Source of the DNA: JBAYDV01 sp041672845
GTDB lineage: Bacteria > Bacteroidota > Bacteroidia > Bacteroidales > UBA932
Reading direction: 5' to 3'
Length of the DNA stretch: 64,000 nucleotides
Assembly (NCBI GenBank): GCA_041672845.1
Contig: JBAYYV010000006.1
Coordinates: 57,708-121,707 of the forward strand
This document shows positions 16,947 through 25,693 of this stretch, piece by piece; the first letter of the stretch is position 1; each line of letters starts with the position of its first letter. Position numbers and translations under genes: made by a program. Under the pieces are notes generated by a model. That model was given only the letters and a program-made list of their open reading frames with translations. It was not told where the DNA came from and made no database searches.

Positions 16947-17585
16947 ATTAGTTATTTATATGCTCAACATATTATTAAAGAATCATCTACATTCATAAAC
17001 AGTCTACATTCATAAACGAATTATAGATGGGAATAAATGAATCATCAAATATTATTGAGTCACAAAAGTATATTAATTTTTCTAAAAGTAATCTATTTAC
17101 TTAAAAAAGTTAATCCGAACTATCAAAAATTAATAATAATGAATAAAGCTACTTGGGTCTAGATAATAAAGCTACTTGACTATAACTAATTATACTCTAT
17201 AAATCAGTAAATGCTCTCTAATAAAAAATAAAAGATCTATAATAAAATATTGATATAATAATTAAGTACATCCACTTAACAGTAAAGTGCATCTGTTTAA
17301 GAGTAAAGTACGTTCCATTTTATAAACTGCTGATTATCAGGCTATCCAGAATTAGCACGTTATTTAGACTAGTAAAATGACCCTATAATCATACAGTAAA
17401 GTACGCTCCATTTTATAAGCTGCTGATTATCAGACCATCCAAAATTAGCACGTTATTTAGACTAGTAAAATGACCCTATAATCATACAGTAAAGTACGCT
17501 CCATTTTATAAGCTGCTGATTATCAGACTATCCAGAATTAGCACGTTATTTAGACTAGCGAAATGAAATGAAAATATCAAGAAAC
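16947..17585. other. 639-bp non-coding gap with several direct repeats
   Basis: This is the only gap above 300 bp. It lies upstream of the DUF3575 gene and downstream of the LuxC-like gene, both on the minus strand. From left to right it holds a 15-bp direct repeat (16986-17000 and 17003-17017, 17-bp spacing), a 14-bp repeat (17142-17155 and 17165-17178, 23-bp spacing), loose 20-21 bp repeats near 17266-17301, and a 93-bp tandem array from 17302. No gene, RNA gene or terminator hairpin was recognised. A candidate minus-strand -7 box for the DUF3575 gene lies at 17063-17070. Confidence 0.7.
17302..17566. repeat. 93-bp tandem repeat, 2.85 copies
   Basis: Copies start at 17302, 17395 and 17488, giving an exact 93-bp period; the last copy stops after about 79 bp. 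Copies differ by only a few substitutions (for example acgttcc versus acgctcc; ataaac versus ataagc). Each contains the 11-bp near-palindrome ctgattatcag. All six frames of the unit contain at least one stop, so it is not coding. Unlike CRISPR there is no unique spacer between repeats. Confidence 0.93.
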
Positions 17586-18818
17586 TTATACTAAATCACG
17601 GAGATAATCTATAATATTTACACCATCGGGATAATCCGTTAGACTTGGTGACTGAGCTTCACCTAATTTTCGATAGAAACATTGAATATTTTCAGTATTT
17701 TCAGAAATAAACGTTTCCACTTCTGCTTCTGATTCATAATATCTGAATCCTATAGATAAAGGAACCAATTCTTGATTTTTAGTTTCGATAAAAAAGAAAT
17801 TCTGAGCTAATATTATATGTTCGCCTTGCATTTTAACCACAGCTGAATTTTTCAAAAAAATTCTATGAATAAATTTCGTTTCAAAATCGGAATTCAAAAC
17901 TGTTCCACGCCTGATTATATATTTAATAGCATCTACTAATGAAGTGAAGTCATAATTATTAGGTACGAACAAATATGAAATACTTCGACAGCCCATTCCA
18001 TAATATGCAGTAATGTCATCTGCTATAGTTCTTAGTTCAGAAGTAGTCTCATTTCCTGAAATCATAGCACATGAAAAACGATTATGTCGAATAAGTTTTG
18101 GGATACATGGAAAAATCTTTTCGAAATGTGACGCAGCTACATTGCCACCCATCATTAATAGTCCATCAAGCTTCTGTTGTTCAAATTCTTCTGCAGCAAC
18201 AAATGATACATATTTAGAAATTTCTTTTAAATCAATATTCGCTAACTCATTATTATTAATATTTACTGACTCATTATTAATGTGAAGATTAGTAGATGAA
18301 GAATAATTTTCATTTATTGAACTATTAAACATTATATCTACTAGTACTGGCAATAAATAAGAATCTTTAGAAGAAAGTTTTACTACAGCTTTACCTCCAC
18401 TTATCAAAACACAAAGGAAATCATGGAATCCCACTAAAGGAATATTGCCAGCCATCACAATACCGATTTTTGGCAGACAAACATTTCTGTATAGTTTATT
18501 CTGATCTATCCCCTCTTTTTTAACCCAAGCACGTAACTTATTTTCATCTAGATAATTATCTACGATGGCTAACATAGCACGCTTTTGCATCGCAAGAGTA
18601 AAATATGGATTATGTGCATATGTATTAACCATAGCGTTATGTAAAAGAAGATTTAGAGATTCAAAATGTGCGGCTAGACCTGCAGTCATATAGGATACCG
18701 AATCTACTATTATATTTGCGGTAGAATCGACAGTTTTATCCGATATAGAATCACTAGCATCTTTTTCAAGAAGCATTTTTAAATTTTTGCCTAAGGCTAT
18801 GAATTTTTCGAGCATCAT
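17586..18818 (-). CDS. LuxC-family acyl-CoA reductase
   Basis: An NADPH-dependent reductase of the LuxC/acyl-CoA reductase family, expected to turn an acyl-CoA or acyl carrier into an aldehyde. The 410-residue protein has the family segments AGNIPLVGFHDFLCVL (about 121-136), DGLLMMGGNVAASHFEKIF, IRHNRFSCAMISGNET and YYGMGCRSISYLFVP, whose Cys is a candidate catalytic residue. No luxD or luxE partner is nearby. Between LLPVLVDIMF and the LKEISKYV strand there is an Asn/Ser-rich stretch of about 35 residues that looks inserted. A start at the second Met (18815) is possible. A TAnnTTTG box sits 4 bp before the ATG. Product and pathway are unknown. Confidence 0.82.
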   Translation of the reverse strand: MMLEKFIALGKNLKMLLEKDASDSISDKTVDSTANIIVDSVSYMTAGLAAHFESLNLLLHNAMVNTYAHNPYFTLAMQKRAMLAIVDNYLDENKLRAWVKKEGIDQNKLYRNVCLPKIGIVMAGNIPLVGFHDFLCVLISGGKAVVKLSSKDSYLLPVLVDIMFNSSINENYSSSTNLHINNESVNINNNELANIDLKEISKYVSFVAAEEFEQQKLDGLLMMGGNVAASHFEKIFPCIPKLIRHNRFSCAMISGNETTSELRTIADDITAYYGMGCRSISYLFVPNNYDFTSLVDAIKYIIRRGTVLNSDFETKFIHRIFLKNSAVVKMQGEHIILAQNFFFIETKNQELVPLSIGFRYYESEAEVETFISENTENIQCFYRKLGEAQSPSLTDYPDGVNIIDYLRDLV

Positions 18819-18822
18819 TACA

Positions 18823-18830
18823 CAAAAATA
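18823..18830 (-). promoter_or_regulatory. Candidate -7 box directly before the LuxC-like gene
   Basis: TATTTTTG on the minus strand, ending 4 bp before the ATG at 18818. If used, the message would be leaderless or nearly so. No TTTG is seen 19 bp further upstream, so this is a weak call. Confidence 0.35.
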
Positions 18831-18971
18831 ACATTATTCAGCATTATTGTTAGAATTATTTTTCATTAACACAATATTTCCTTTTCATTAGAACAATATT
18901 AATTTTTCATTAACATAGGATTCCTTTATAAGTGGCATAAAATTTCTTTTTAAGGATATAGAAATATTAAC

Positions 18972-18979
18972 TATCTTTG
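18972..18979 (+). promoter_or_regulatory. Candidate -7 box of the IMPACT-family gene
   Basis: TATCTTTG matches TAnnTTTG and is 15 bp before the ATG at 18995. It contains the TTG at 18977 that opens the reading frame, which argues the TTG is part of the promoter and not the start codon. No -33 TTTG at standard spacing. Confidence 0.5.
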
Positions 18980-18994
18980 AGAAATTATTCAGCA

Positions 18995-19588
18995 ATGATT
19001 GAAGATTCATACAAAAGCATTTCCGCCCCTTCTGAGGGTCTTTATAAGGAAAAAGGAAGTAAGTTCCTAGCTTTTGTATTCCCTGTAGAATCTGAAGATC
19101 AAATCAAAACACACAGAGACGAATTAAGAAAGACACATTTCGATGCACGACATCATTGTTTTGCCTTTCGTCTTGGAATAAAAGGAGATAGATATAGAAT
19201 GAACGATGACGGCGAACCTTCCTTTACTGGTGGGAAACCTATCTATGGACAAATACTTTCAAACGAACTAAGTGACATACTAATCGTGGTCGTTAGATAT
19301 TTCGGAGGAACTAAACTAGGAGTTCCAGGACTGACACGCGCTTATAAGTCGGCTGCCGCCAATGCTTTGGAAAATGCAGAAATCATAGAAAAAATTATAA
19401 AGGAAGATGTGCGAATAAAATATAGCTATGATAACACCTCCATCGTGATGCACACTATCTCAGACTTTAATCTAACCCCAGAAGAACAAACATTCGAAGA
19501 GGACTGTCGTATGTTAGTAAAAGTAAGACTAAAAGATCTGGAAAAATTTAAAGAAGAAATAGTAAAATCCACAGAAATAATTAAATAA
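18995..19588 (+). CDS. IMPACT (YigZ/UPF0029) family protein
   Basis: A 197-residue cytoplasmic protein with the IMPACT N-terminal fold, related to YigZ and to the yeast Yih1/IMPACT translation regulators. Visible motifs are KGSKFLAFVFPV, the DARHHCFAFRLG segment, the glycine-rich DGEPSFTGGKPIYGQI and VVVRYFGGTKLGVPGLTRAY. The frame is open from a TTG at 18977, but this falls in a TATCTTTG promoter box, so I chose the ATG at 18995, which fits the family start. A C-terminal DUF1949-like region follows. The role in bacteria is not settled. Transcribed alone, before the pyrBI pair. Confidence 0.88.
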   Translation: MIEDSYKSISAPSEGLYKEKGSKFLAFVFPVESEDQIKTHRDELRKTHFDARHHCFAFRLGIKGDRYRMNDDGEPSFTGGKPIYGQILSNELSDILIVVVRYFGGTKLGVPGLTRAYKSAAANALENAEIIEKIIKEDVRIKYSYDNTSIVMHTISDFNLTPEEQTFEEDCRMLVKVRLKDLEKFKEEIVKSTEIIK

Positions 19589-19610
19589 AACAAAATAAGA
19601 TACTTAAATA

Positions 19611-19693
19611 GAAGTTCTGAAATAATAGAAATAGAAATTCTGAAATAATAGAAATAGAAATTCTAAAATAATAGAAATAGAAGTTCTGAAATA
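19611..19693. repeat. 23-bp tandem repeat, about 3.6 copies
   Basis: Copies begin at 19611, 19634, 19657 and 19680 with a 23-bp period (unit start gaaattctgaaataatag). The copies differ at two or three positions (gaag versus gaaa; tctg versus tcta). The array lies in the gap between the IMPACT-family gene and pyrB, 60 bp before the pyrB ATG. No hairpin or promoter box was recognised within it. Confidence 0.9.
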
Positions 19694-19752
19694 TTTTATA
19701 GAAAAACTAAACTGAAATTACATAATTACGCTAAAATTATAAAAATACAAAA

Positions 19753-20658
19753 ATGCCTAAAAGTTTAATATCCATCCAAGATTTCACAAAAGATGAAATA
19801 CTTCACATCATGGAAGTAGCTAAGGACTTCGAAAAGGACAAATCTCAGCCTATTCTTAGTGATAAGGTTATAGCTTGTATATTCTTCGAACCTTCTACTA
19901 GAACTAGATTAAGTTTCGAAACTGCAAGTAACAGACTAGGTGCTAGAGTGGTAGGTTTCCCAGATGAATCCCATACTAGTGTACAGAAAGGAGAAAGCTT
20001 AAAAGACACTATCAAAATGATTTCAAATTATGCTGATCTTATAGTAATAAGAAATCCATTAGAAGGAAGTGCTAGATATGCTTCTGAACAATCTAGTGTT
20101 CCAGTAATTAACGCAGGTGATGGAGCTAATCAGCATCCTACCCAAACTCTTTTAGATATGTATTCTATACTACAAACTCAAGGAAGTCTAGATAACATAC
20201 ATATAAATATAGTAGGAGATTTAAAATATGGCCGTACAGTACATTCTTTATTACAAGCCATGTCTAACTTTTCACCTCGTTTCACTTTCACTTCTCCTGA
20301 AGAACTGAAATTACCAAAAGAATATAAAATGTTTCTGGATAAGAAAAATATCCCATACCAAGAAAGTAAAAATTTATTGAAACATCTTAATAACACTGAC
20401 ATATTGTACATGACAAGAATTCAGAAAGAAAGATTCACTGATCCTATTGAATATGAAAAAGTGAAAAATATATATTGTCTAGAAGCATCTATGTTAAATA
20501 ATGTAAAAAACAATATGAAAATTCTTCATCCTCTTCCTAGAGTTAACGAAATAAAAGAAGATGTAGATGACACACCTTATGCATATTACTTTAAACAAGC
20601 AGAAAACGGTGTATATGTTAGAATGGCTATTATTTCTTATCTATTAGGAAAAAGATAG
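19753..20658 (+). CDS. pyrB: Aspartate carbamoyltransferase catalytic chain
   Basis: Condenses carbamoyl phosphate with aspartate, the second step of pyrimidine synthesis. The 301-residue length is typical for PyrB. The carbamoyl-phosphate loop FFEPSTRTRLSFE is near residues 47-59, the HPTQTLLDMY motif near 130, the MTRIQKERF loop near 217 and the HPLPRVNEI motif near 262. The regulatory chain pyrI follows 25 bp downstream, giving the E. coli-type holoenzyme arrangement. No attenuator-like terminator was seen upstream; the leader gap holds a 23-bp tandem array instead. Confidence 0.96.
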   Translation: MPKSLISIQDFTKDEILHIMEVAKDFEKDKSQPILSDKVIACIFFEPSTRTRLSFETASNRLGARVVGFPDESHTSVQKGESLKDTIKMISNYADLIVIRNPLEGSARYASEQSSVPVINAGDGANQHPTQTLLDMYSILQTQGSLDNIHINIVGDLKYGRTVHSLLQAMSNFSPRFTFTSPEELKLPKEYKMFLDKKNIPYQESKNLLKHLNNTDILYMTRIQKERFTDPIEYEKVKNIYCLEASMLNNVKNNMKILHPLPRVNEIKEDVDDTPYAYYFKQAENGVYVRMAIISYLLGKR

Positions 20659-20683
20659 TAAACTAAATTAAAAAGAAAATACA

Positions 20684-21136
20684 ATGACAAAAATAGATGA
20701 TTCCAAAGAACTAAAAGTAAGTGCTATTCAAAATGGTACTGTACTAGATCATATTCCATCTAATCAATTATTTAGAGTAATCGATATTTTAAAACTAAAT
20801 GAATCTTCAGACGCTATTACCTTCGGTATAAATCTAGATAGTAAATCCATGGTTAACAAGGGAATAATAAAAATAGCTAATAGATTTTTCTGTGATAATG
20901 AGATAAATATGATATCTCTTATCGCACCTAATGCCAGCGTAAATATCATTCATGATTTTAAGGTAGCAGAAAAAAAGATTATTTCCCTTCCAGAAAAAGT
21001 AACTGGGATAGTAAAATGCATGAATCCTGCATGCGTTACAAATCATCAAAATATTGAAACTCAGTTTACTACGACTCGTAAGAATAACAAAATAGGACTA
21101 GTTTGTAGGTATTGTGAGAAAATCACTGAAATTTGA
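20684..21136 (+). CDS. pyrI: Aspartate carbamoyltransferase regulatory chain
   Basis: The allosteric subunit of aspartate transcarbamoylase, binding ATP and CTP. The 150-residue protein has the N-terminal nucleotide-binding domain (NGTVLDHIPSNQLFRVIDIL, residues about 16-35) and the C-terminal zinc domain with the cysteines in CMNPAC and CRYC, which holds the contact to PyrB. Length and motifs match PyrI. It is 25 bp downstream of pyrB and surely co-transcribed. Confidence 0.95.
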   Translation: MTKIDDSKELKVSAIQNGTVLDHIPSNQLFRVIDILKLNESSDAITFGINLDSKSMVNKGIIKIANRFFCDNEINMISLIAPNASVNIIHDFKVAEKKIISLPEKVTGIVKCMNPACVTNHQNIETQFTTTRKNNKIGLVCRYCEKITEI

Positions 21137-21147
21137 TAATTATTTTA

Positions 21148-21155
21148 TATATTTG
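21148..21155 (+). promoter_or_regulatory. Candidate -7 box of the serC operon
   Basis: TATATTTG matches TAnnTTTG and lies 70 bp before the serC ATG, just after the pyrI stop. No matching -33 TTTG at 19 bp. Confidence 0.45.
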
Positions 21156-21225
21156 GCATAGAATTCGAATACATTTAAAATGTAGATAAATACATTTAAT
21201 TTACTAATATAAAACACGTTATATA

Positions 21226-22299
21226 ATGAAAAAAGTACATATTTTTAATGCAGGTCCATGCAAATTACCTAGAAAAGCTATGGACGAAGCCATAGAAGGT
21301 ATAAAAGATTTTAAAGGAACTGGAATGTCAGTTCTCGAAATCTCTCATAGAGCTCCACAATGGGAAGAAACCATGGAAGAAACTCGTCAATTATGGAGAG
21401 ACCTTTTAAATATCCCTGAAAACTATGAAATTTTATTCTTAGGTGGTGGTGCTTCACTACAGTTTTATTATGTGGCTATGAACCTATTAGAACATAAAGC
21501 AGGTTACTTAGTAACAGGTTCTTGGGCTAAAAAAGCTCTTAAAGAAGCTAAAGGTTTAGGTAATGCAGAAACTATTGCTTCATCAGAAGATAAAAACTTT
21601 GGATATATCCCTAAAGGATATACTATCCCTACTGACTTAGATTATTTCCATATTACTACTAACAATACTATTTACGGTACAGAAATCAAAGAAGATATGG
21701 ATTGTCCTTGTAATCTAGTAGCTGATATGTCATCAGATATTATGTCTCGTCCAGTAGATGTTAGCAAATATGCCATGATTTATGGTGGTGCTCAGAAAAA
21801 TGTAGGTCCTGCCGGTGTAGTTTTCGCTATTATCCGTAAAGATATCTTAGGAAAAGTATCTCGTTACCTTCCTACTATGATTAACTACGAAACACATATC
21901 AATAAAGAATCTATGTTCAATACTCCTCCAGTATTTTCTATTTATATGATGAATAAAACTCTTAAATGGGTTAAAGAACAAGGAGGCGTAGAAGCTATGT
22001 ACAAAAGAGATACAGAAAAATCTGAAGCTCTTTATAATGAAATCGACAGAAACTCTTTATTCGTAGGTACAGCTGCTAAAGAAGATCGTTCTCGTATGAA
22101 TGTATGCTTCGTAATGTCTGAAGGTAAAGAAGATCTTAAAGACGAATTTATGAAATATACTATTGAAAAAAATATCGTAGGGATTAAAGGTCACCGTTCT
22201 GTAGGTGGTTTCCGTGCTTCTATTTATAATGCATGTGATATGAAAGATGTAAATGCTCTTATCAAATGCATGCAAGATTTTGAGAAATCTCATAAATAA
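21226..22299 (+). CDS. serC: Phosphoserine aminotransferase
   Basis: Converts 3-phosphohydroxypyruvate and glutamate to phosphoserine and 2-oxoglutarate, and also acts in the PLP synthesis branch in many bacteria. The 357-residue protein carries the start FNAGPCKLPRKAMDEA and the TGMSVLEISHRAPQWE loop, the PLP-lysine in MIYGGAQKNVGPAGV (Lys near residue 191) and the C-terminal GHRSVGGFRASIYNA motif. It leads the serC-serA-DUF1015 operon with gaps of 30 and 22 bp. Confidence 0.96.
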   Translation: MKKVHIFNAGPCKLPRKAMDEAIEGIKDFKGTGMSVLEISHRAPQWEETMEETRQLWRDLLNIPENYEILFLGGGASLQFYYVAMNLLEHKAGYLVTGSWAKKALKEAKGLGNAETIASSEDKNFGYIPKGYTIPTDLDYFHITTNNTIYGTEIKEDMDCPCNLVADMSSDIMSRPVDVSKYAMIYGGAQKNVGPAGVVFAIIRKDILGKVSRYLPTMINYETHINKESMFNTPPVFSIYMMNKTLKWVKEQGGVEAMYKRDTEKSEALYNEIDRNSLFVGTAAKEDRSRMNVCFVMSEGKEDLKDEFMKYTIEKNIVGIKGHRSVGGFRASIYNACDMKDVNALIKCMQDFEKSHK

Positions 22300-22329
22300 T
22301 TTTTCCTAAATCAATTAAAAGTAGAAATA

Positions 22330-23253
22330 ATGAAAATATTAGTGGCCACAGTAAAACCTTTCGCTAAGGAAGCTGTAGACGGTATTAAAAAAATAGTAGA
22401 AAAAGCTGGAAATACTTTCAGCCTTTTAGAAAAATATGAAAATGTAGACGAATTATATAAAGCTGTAGCTGATGCTGACGCTATGATTGTTCGTTCTGAC
22501 AAAATCACCAAAGAAGTTATAGATCATGCTAAAAACCTTAAAATAGTAGTTCGCGCAGGTGCAGGTTATGATAACTTAGACTTAGAAGCTTGTACTAAAA
22601 GAGGTATCATCGCTATGAATACTCCTGGTCAGAACTCTAACGCAGTAGCTGAACTTGCTTGCAGTTTCATGGTCTTTATGTCTCGTAACCAATTCAACCC
22701 TAAGGCAGGTAGCGAACTTAAAGGTAAAACTTTAGGTATTCAGGCTTACGGTCATGTAGGTCGTTTAGTAGCTGGTATAGCTAAAAACGGTTTCGGCATG
22801 AAAATTATGGCTTTTGACCCATTTGTTCCAGCAGAAGCAATGGAAAAAGAAGGCGTTATCGTAGCTAAGAATCTTGAAGAATTATATTCACATTCTAACT
22901 TCGTATCACTTCATATCCCTGCGACTAAAGAAACAAAAGGTTCTATCGGTTATGATTTAGTTTCTAAAATGCCTAAAGGTGGTTGCTTAGTAAATACAGC
23001 CCGTAAAGAAGTAATCGACGAAAATGGTATTATAAAAGCTCTAACTGAAAGAGAAGATCTTAAATACATCACAGATATTGCAGCAGATAAGATGGGTGAA
23101 ATGAGAGAGAAATTTGGTGATAGAGTTTTCGGTACTCCTAAAAAAATGGGTGCTCAGACTAAAGAAGCTAATGTAAATGCTGGTTTAGCTGCCGCCAATC
23201 AAATTTGTGGATTTTTCGCAAACGGCACTACTAAGTTTCAAGTAAATAAATAA
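22330..23253 (+). CDS. serA: D-3-phosphoglycerate dehydrogenase (short form)
   Basis: The first step of serine synthesis, oxidising 3-phosphoglycerate with NAD. The 307-residue form lacks the C-terminal ACT domain of E. coli SerA and is normal for Bacteroidota, suggesting no ACT-based serine feedback. The NAD-binding glycine-rich loop is GIQAYGHVGRLVAGIA, and the catalytic region includes the SLHIPATKETKGSIG and CLVNTARKEVIDE segments. It lies between serC and the DUF1015 gene. Because the substrate-binding site is only partly distinctive, a related hydroxyacid dehydrogenase activity is conceivable, but the operon supports SerA. Confidence 0.93.
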   Translation: MKILVATVKPFAKEAVDGIKKIVEKAGNTFSLLEKYENVDELYKAVADADAMIVRSDKITKEVIDHAKNLKIVVRAGAGYDNLDLEACTKRGIIAMNTPGQNSNAVAELACSFMVFMSRNQFNPKAGSELKGKTLGIQAYGHVGRLVAGIAKNGFGMKIMAFDPFVPAEAMEKEGVIVAKNLEELYSHSNFVSLHIPATKETKGSIGYDLVSKMPKGGCLVNTARKEVIDENGIIKALTEREDLKYITDIAADKMGEMREKFGDRVFGTPKKMGAQTKEANVNAGLAAANQICGFFANGTTKFQVNK

Positions 23254-23275
23254 TCATTAATCTTTTAAGATAAAT

Positions 23276-24529
23276 ATGGTAAAAGTAAAACCTTTCGCAG
23301 CTATTAGACCGCCTAAAGCAATAGTAGAAGAAGTCGCATCTCGTCCTTATGATGTTCTTAACTCAGAAGAAGCTAAGACTGAAGCAGGGGAAAAATCACT
23401 TCTTCATATAATTAAACCAGAAATAGATTTTACGCCTATAGCAGAAGAACATTCTCAGAAAGTTTACGATAAAGCTGTAGAGAATTTCAAATTGTGGCAA
23501 AAAAATAAATGGTTAATTCAAGATAAAAAAGAATGCTATTATGTTTATGCTCAAACAATGGATGGCCGTACACAAAATGGTATAGTTCTTTGTGCTAATT
23601 CTAACGATTATCTAACTGGTAAAATTAAAAAACACGAACTTACTCGTAAAGATAAAGAAGAAGATAGAATGAAACATGTTAGAAATCAAAATGCTAACAT
23701 CGAACCTGTATTCTTCGCTTATAGAGACAATACTGAAATCAATAAGATAGTAGCTAAATATACAGCTAAAAAACCTGAATATGATTTCATTGCTCCTGAC
23801 GATAAGTTTGGTCATACTTTTTGGATTATAGATGATGATAAAGATATCGCTCGTATTACAGAATTATTCTCCGGTGTAGATGCTTTCTATATCGCTGACG
23901 GACACCACAGATCAGCAGCTGCTGCTCTGGTAGGACAAGAAAAGAAAAAGAATAATCCTCATCATACTGGTAATGAAGAATATAATTATTTCATGACAGT
24001 AGTTTTTCCAGAAAGCGAACTTAAAATTATCGACTATAATCGTGTAATTAAAGACCTTAATGGCAAATCAGAAGATGAATTCACCAATGCATTAAAAGAA
24101 GATTTCGAAGTTAAAAAAATGGGGACTGAAATTTATCATCCTTCTGGACTTCATAACTTTTCAATGTATATTGGTGGTAATTGGTATTCTCTTACTGCTA
24201 AAAAAGGATCTTATGACGATAACGATCCTATCGGAGTATTAGATGTAACTGTTTGTTCTAATAAAATTTTTGATAAACTATTAAATATCAAAGATTTAAG
24301 AACTTCTGACAGAATAGACTTCGTAGGTGGTATTCGTGGATTAGGTGAATTAAAACGTAGAGTAGACTCAGGTGAAATGAAAGCAGCATTTGCACTTTAT
24401 CCTGTATCAATGGCTCAGCTTATTAATATTGCCGACACAGGCAACATTATGCCTCCTAAGACTACTTGGTTCGAACCAAAACTTCGTTCTGGTCTGGCTA
24501 TTCACACTCTAGAAGAATTTAAAAAATAA
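23276..24529 (+). CDS. DUF1015 family protein
   Basis: A 417-residue protein of the DUF1015 family, often found in serCA operons of Bacteroidota and other anaerobes. The recognised core is FYIADGHHRSAAAALVGQE near residue 204-222, preceded by an N-terminal strand PFAAIRPPKAIVEEVASRPYDVL (kept here in parts). Function is unsettled; a role as an SerB-like or kinase-like accessory of serine metabolism is suggested by context. A strong hairpin terminator (24560-24593) follows and ends the operon. Confidence 0.92.
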   Translation: MVKVKPFAAIRPPKAIVEEVASRPYDVLNSEEAKTEAGEKSLLHIIKPEIDFTPIAEEHSQKVYDKAVENFKLWQKNKWLIQDKKECYYVYAQTMDGRTQNGIVLCANSNDYLTGKIKKHELTRKDKEEDRMKHVRNQNANIEPVFFAYRDNTEINKIVAKYTAKKPEYDFIAPDDKFGHTFWIIDDDKDIARITELFSGVDAFYIADGHHRSAAAALVGQEKKKNNPHHTGNEEYNYFMTVVFPESELKIIDYNRVIKDLNGKSEDEFTNALKEDFEVKKMGTEIYHPSGLHNFSMYIGGNWYSLTAKKGSYDDNDPIGVLDVTVCSNKIFDKLLNIKDLRTSDRIDFVGGIRGLGELKRRVDSGEMKAAFALYPVSMAQLINIADTGNIMPPKTTWFEPKLRSGLAIHTLEEFKK

Positions 24530-24559
24530 TAATTCAAGAAACTGAATTTTATTTAATAT

Positions 24560-24593
24560 AAAAGAACCGACTCCATTAAGAGTCGGTTCTTTT
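24560..24593 (+). terminator. Rho-independent terminator after the serC operon
   Basis: A perfect 14-bp stem (24560-24573 with 24580-24593; aaaagaaccgactc) and a 6-nt loop, ending in a T-run. It closes the serC-serA-DUF1015 operon. Confidence 0.93.
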
Positions 24594-24662
24594 ATATCAT
24601 GATTAATTTCAAATAGCTCCCTCTTTACTAAAATCACTTTTCATTATTTATAGCAAATTAGT

Positions 24663-24670
24663 TACCTTTG
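24663..24670 (+). promoter_or_regulatory. Candidate -7 box of the nucleotidyltransferase gene
   Basis: TACCTTTG, a full TAnnTTTG match, 26 bp before the ATG at 24697. The -33 region is poor. Confidence 0.5.
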
Positions 24671-24696
24671 TTTAGTTAAAAATTAACCAATTAAGA

Positions 24697-25608
24697 ATGA
24701 AACCAACATTAGTAGTACTAGCAGCTGGAATGGGCTCTAGATACGGCTCACTTAAACAAATGGACGGAGTCGGTCCTAACCATGAAGCTATAATCGATTA
24801 TTCTATATATGATGCTATACAAGCTGGATTTGGAAAAGTAGTATTTGTAATAAGACATCTTTTCGAAAAAGAATTCAAAGAAGTATTCACTAAAGAAAGA
24901 TTTGGAGGAAAAATAAAGGTAGAATTCGTATTCCAAGAACTTGAAAATATACCTGAAGGATTTTCTATACCTGAAGGTCGTGAAAAACCATGGGGGACAA
25001 ATCATGCTGTAATGATGGCTGCACCTGTAGTTCACGAACCATTTGCTGTTATTAATTCAGATGACTTTTATGGCAATGCAGCTTATAAAGTATTAGCTGA
25101 TTATCTTAAAAGTGTAGATGGCCAGAAAGGAAAATATTCTATGGTGGGATATGATCTTAAAAATACTCTTTCTGATTTCGGAACAGTTTCTAGAGGTGAA
25201 TGTGTAGTAGATGAAAAAGGTAATTTAGTTTCTCTGACTGAACGTCTTAAAGTAAGAAGAGAAAATAATAAAATAGTACATGAAAATGCTAATAGTCTTC
25301 ATGAGATTTCAGAAAACGCTCCTGTCTCTATGAACTTCTTTGGGTTCACGCCTGATTACTTCGAAGAATCGACTAAATTATTTAAAGTATTTCTAACTGA
25401 TAAAGAAAACATAAAGGACCTTAAATCTGAATACTTCATACCTCTAGTGGTAAACTCTTTAATTAAAAAAGGTAAAGCCACTATGAAAGTACTTAGTTCA
25501 GATGCTAAATGGTTTGGAGTAACATATAAAGAAGATAGACCTGACGTAGTCGCTAAAATACAAACTCTTATAGATAAAGGCATCTATCCACAGAAACTTT
25601 GGAAATAA
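24697..25608 (+). CDS. NTP_transferase-family sugar-nucleotide transferase
   Basis: A cytoplasmic nucleotidyltransferase that should attach an NMP to a sugar 1-phosphate. The 303-residue protein begins with LVVLAAGMGSRYGSLKQMDGV, the glycine-rich signature that binds the nucleotide, with Lys and Asp residues in place; INSDDFYGNAAY provides the metal-binding Asp near residue 120. The family includes glucose-1-phosphate thymidylyl- and mannose-1-phosphate guanylyltransferases, but the exact sugar cannot be read. It is monocistronic, with its own -7 box and a terminator before it. A candidate for glycan or LPS precursor synthesis, consistent with other glycan genes in the window. Confidence 0.88.
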   Translation: MKPTLVVLAAGMGSRYGSLKQMDGVGPNHEAIIDYSIYDAIQAGFGKVVFVIRHLFEKEFKEVFTKERFGGKIKVEFVFQELENIPEGFSIPEGREKPWGTNHAVMMAAPVVHEPFAVINSDDFYGNAAYKVLADYLKSVDGQKGKYSMVGYDLKNTLSDFGTVSRGECVVDEKGNLVSLTERLKVRRENNKIVHENANSLHEISENAPVSMNFFGFTPDYFEESTKLFKVFLTDKENIKDLKSEYFIPLVVNSLIKKGKATMKVLSSDAKWFGVTYKEDRPDVVAKIQTLIDKGIYPQKLWK

Positions 25609-25693
25609 TATATTTAAAATATTTTTTGAAATATTATAGAAAATAACTAACTTAAATAATAACATTTGTTACTAAACAATAAAATTAAATATC

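Noticed and set aside
17440..17447. Minus-strand TAnnTTTG box inside the second 93-bp copy
   Set aside because: It is present in only one of three copies because of a single base change and lies almost 500 bp from the next gene.
17302..17566. Possible CRISPR array in the 93-bp repeats
   Set aside because: The units are joined head to tail without unique spacers and are too long; no cas genes are in the window.
18977..18979. TTG start of the IMPACT-family gene
   Set aside because: It lies inside a TATCTTTG promoter box and the family start fits the ATG at 18995.
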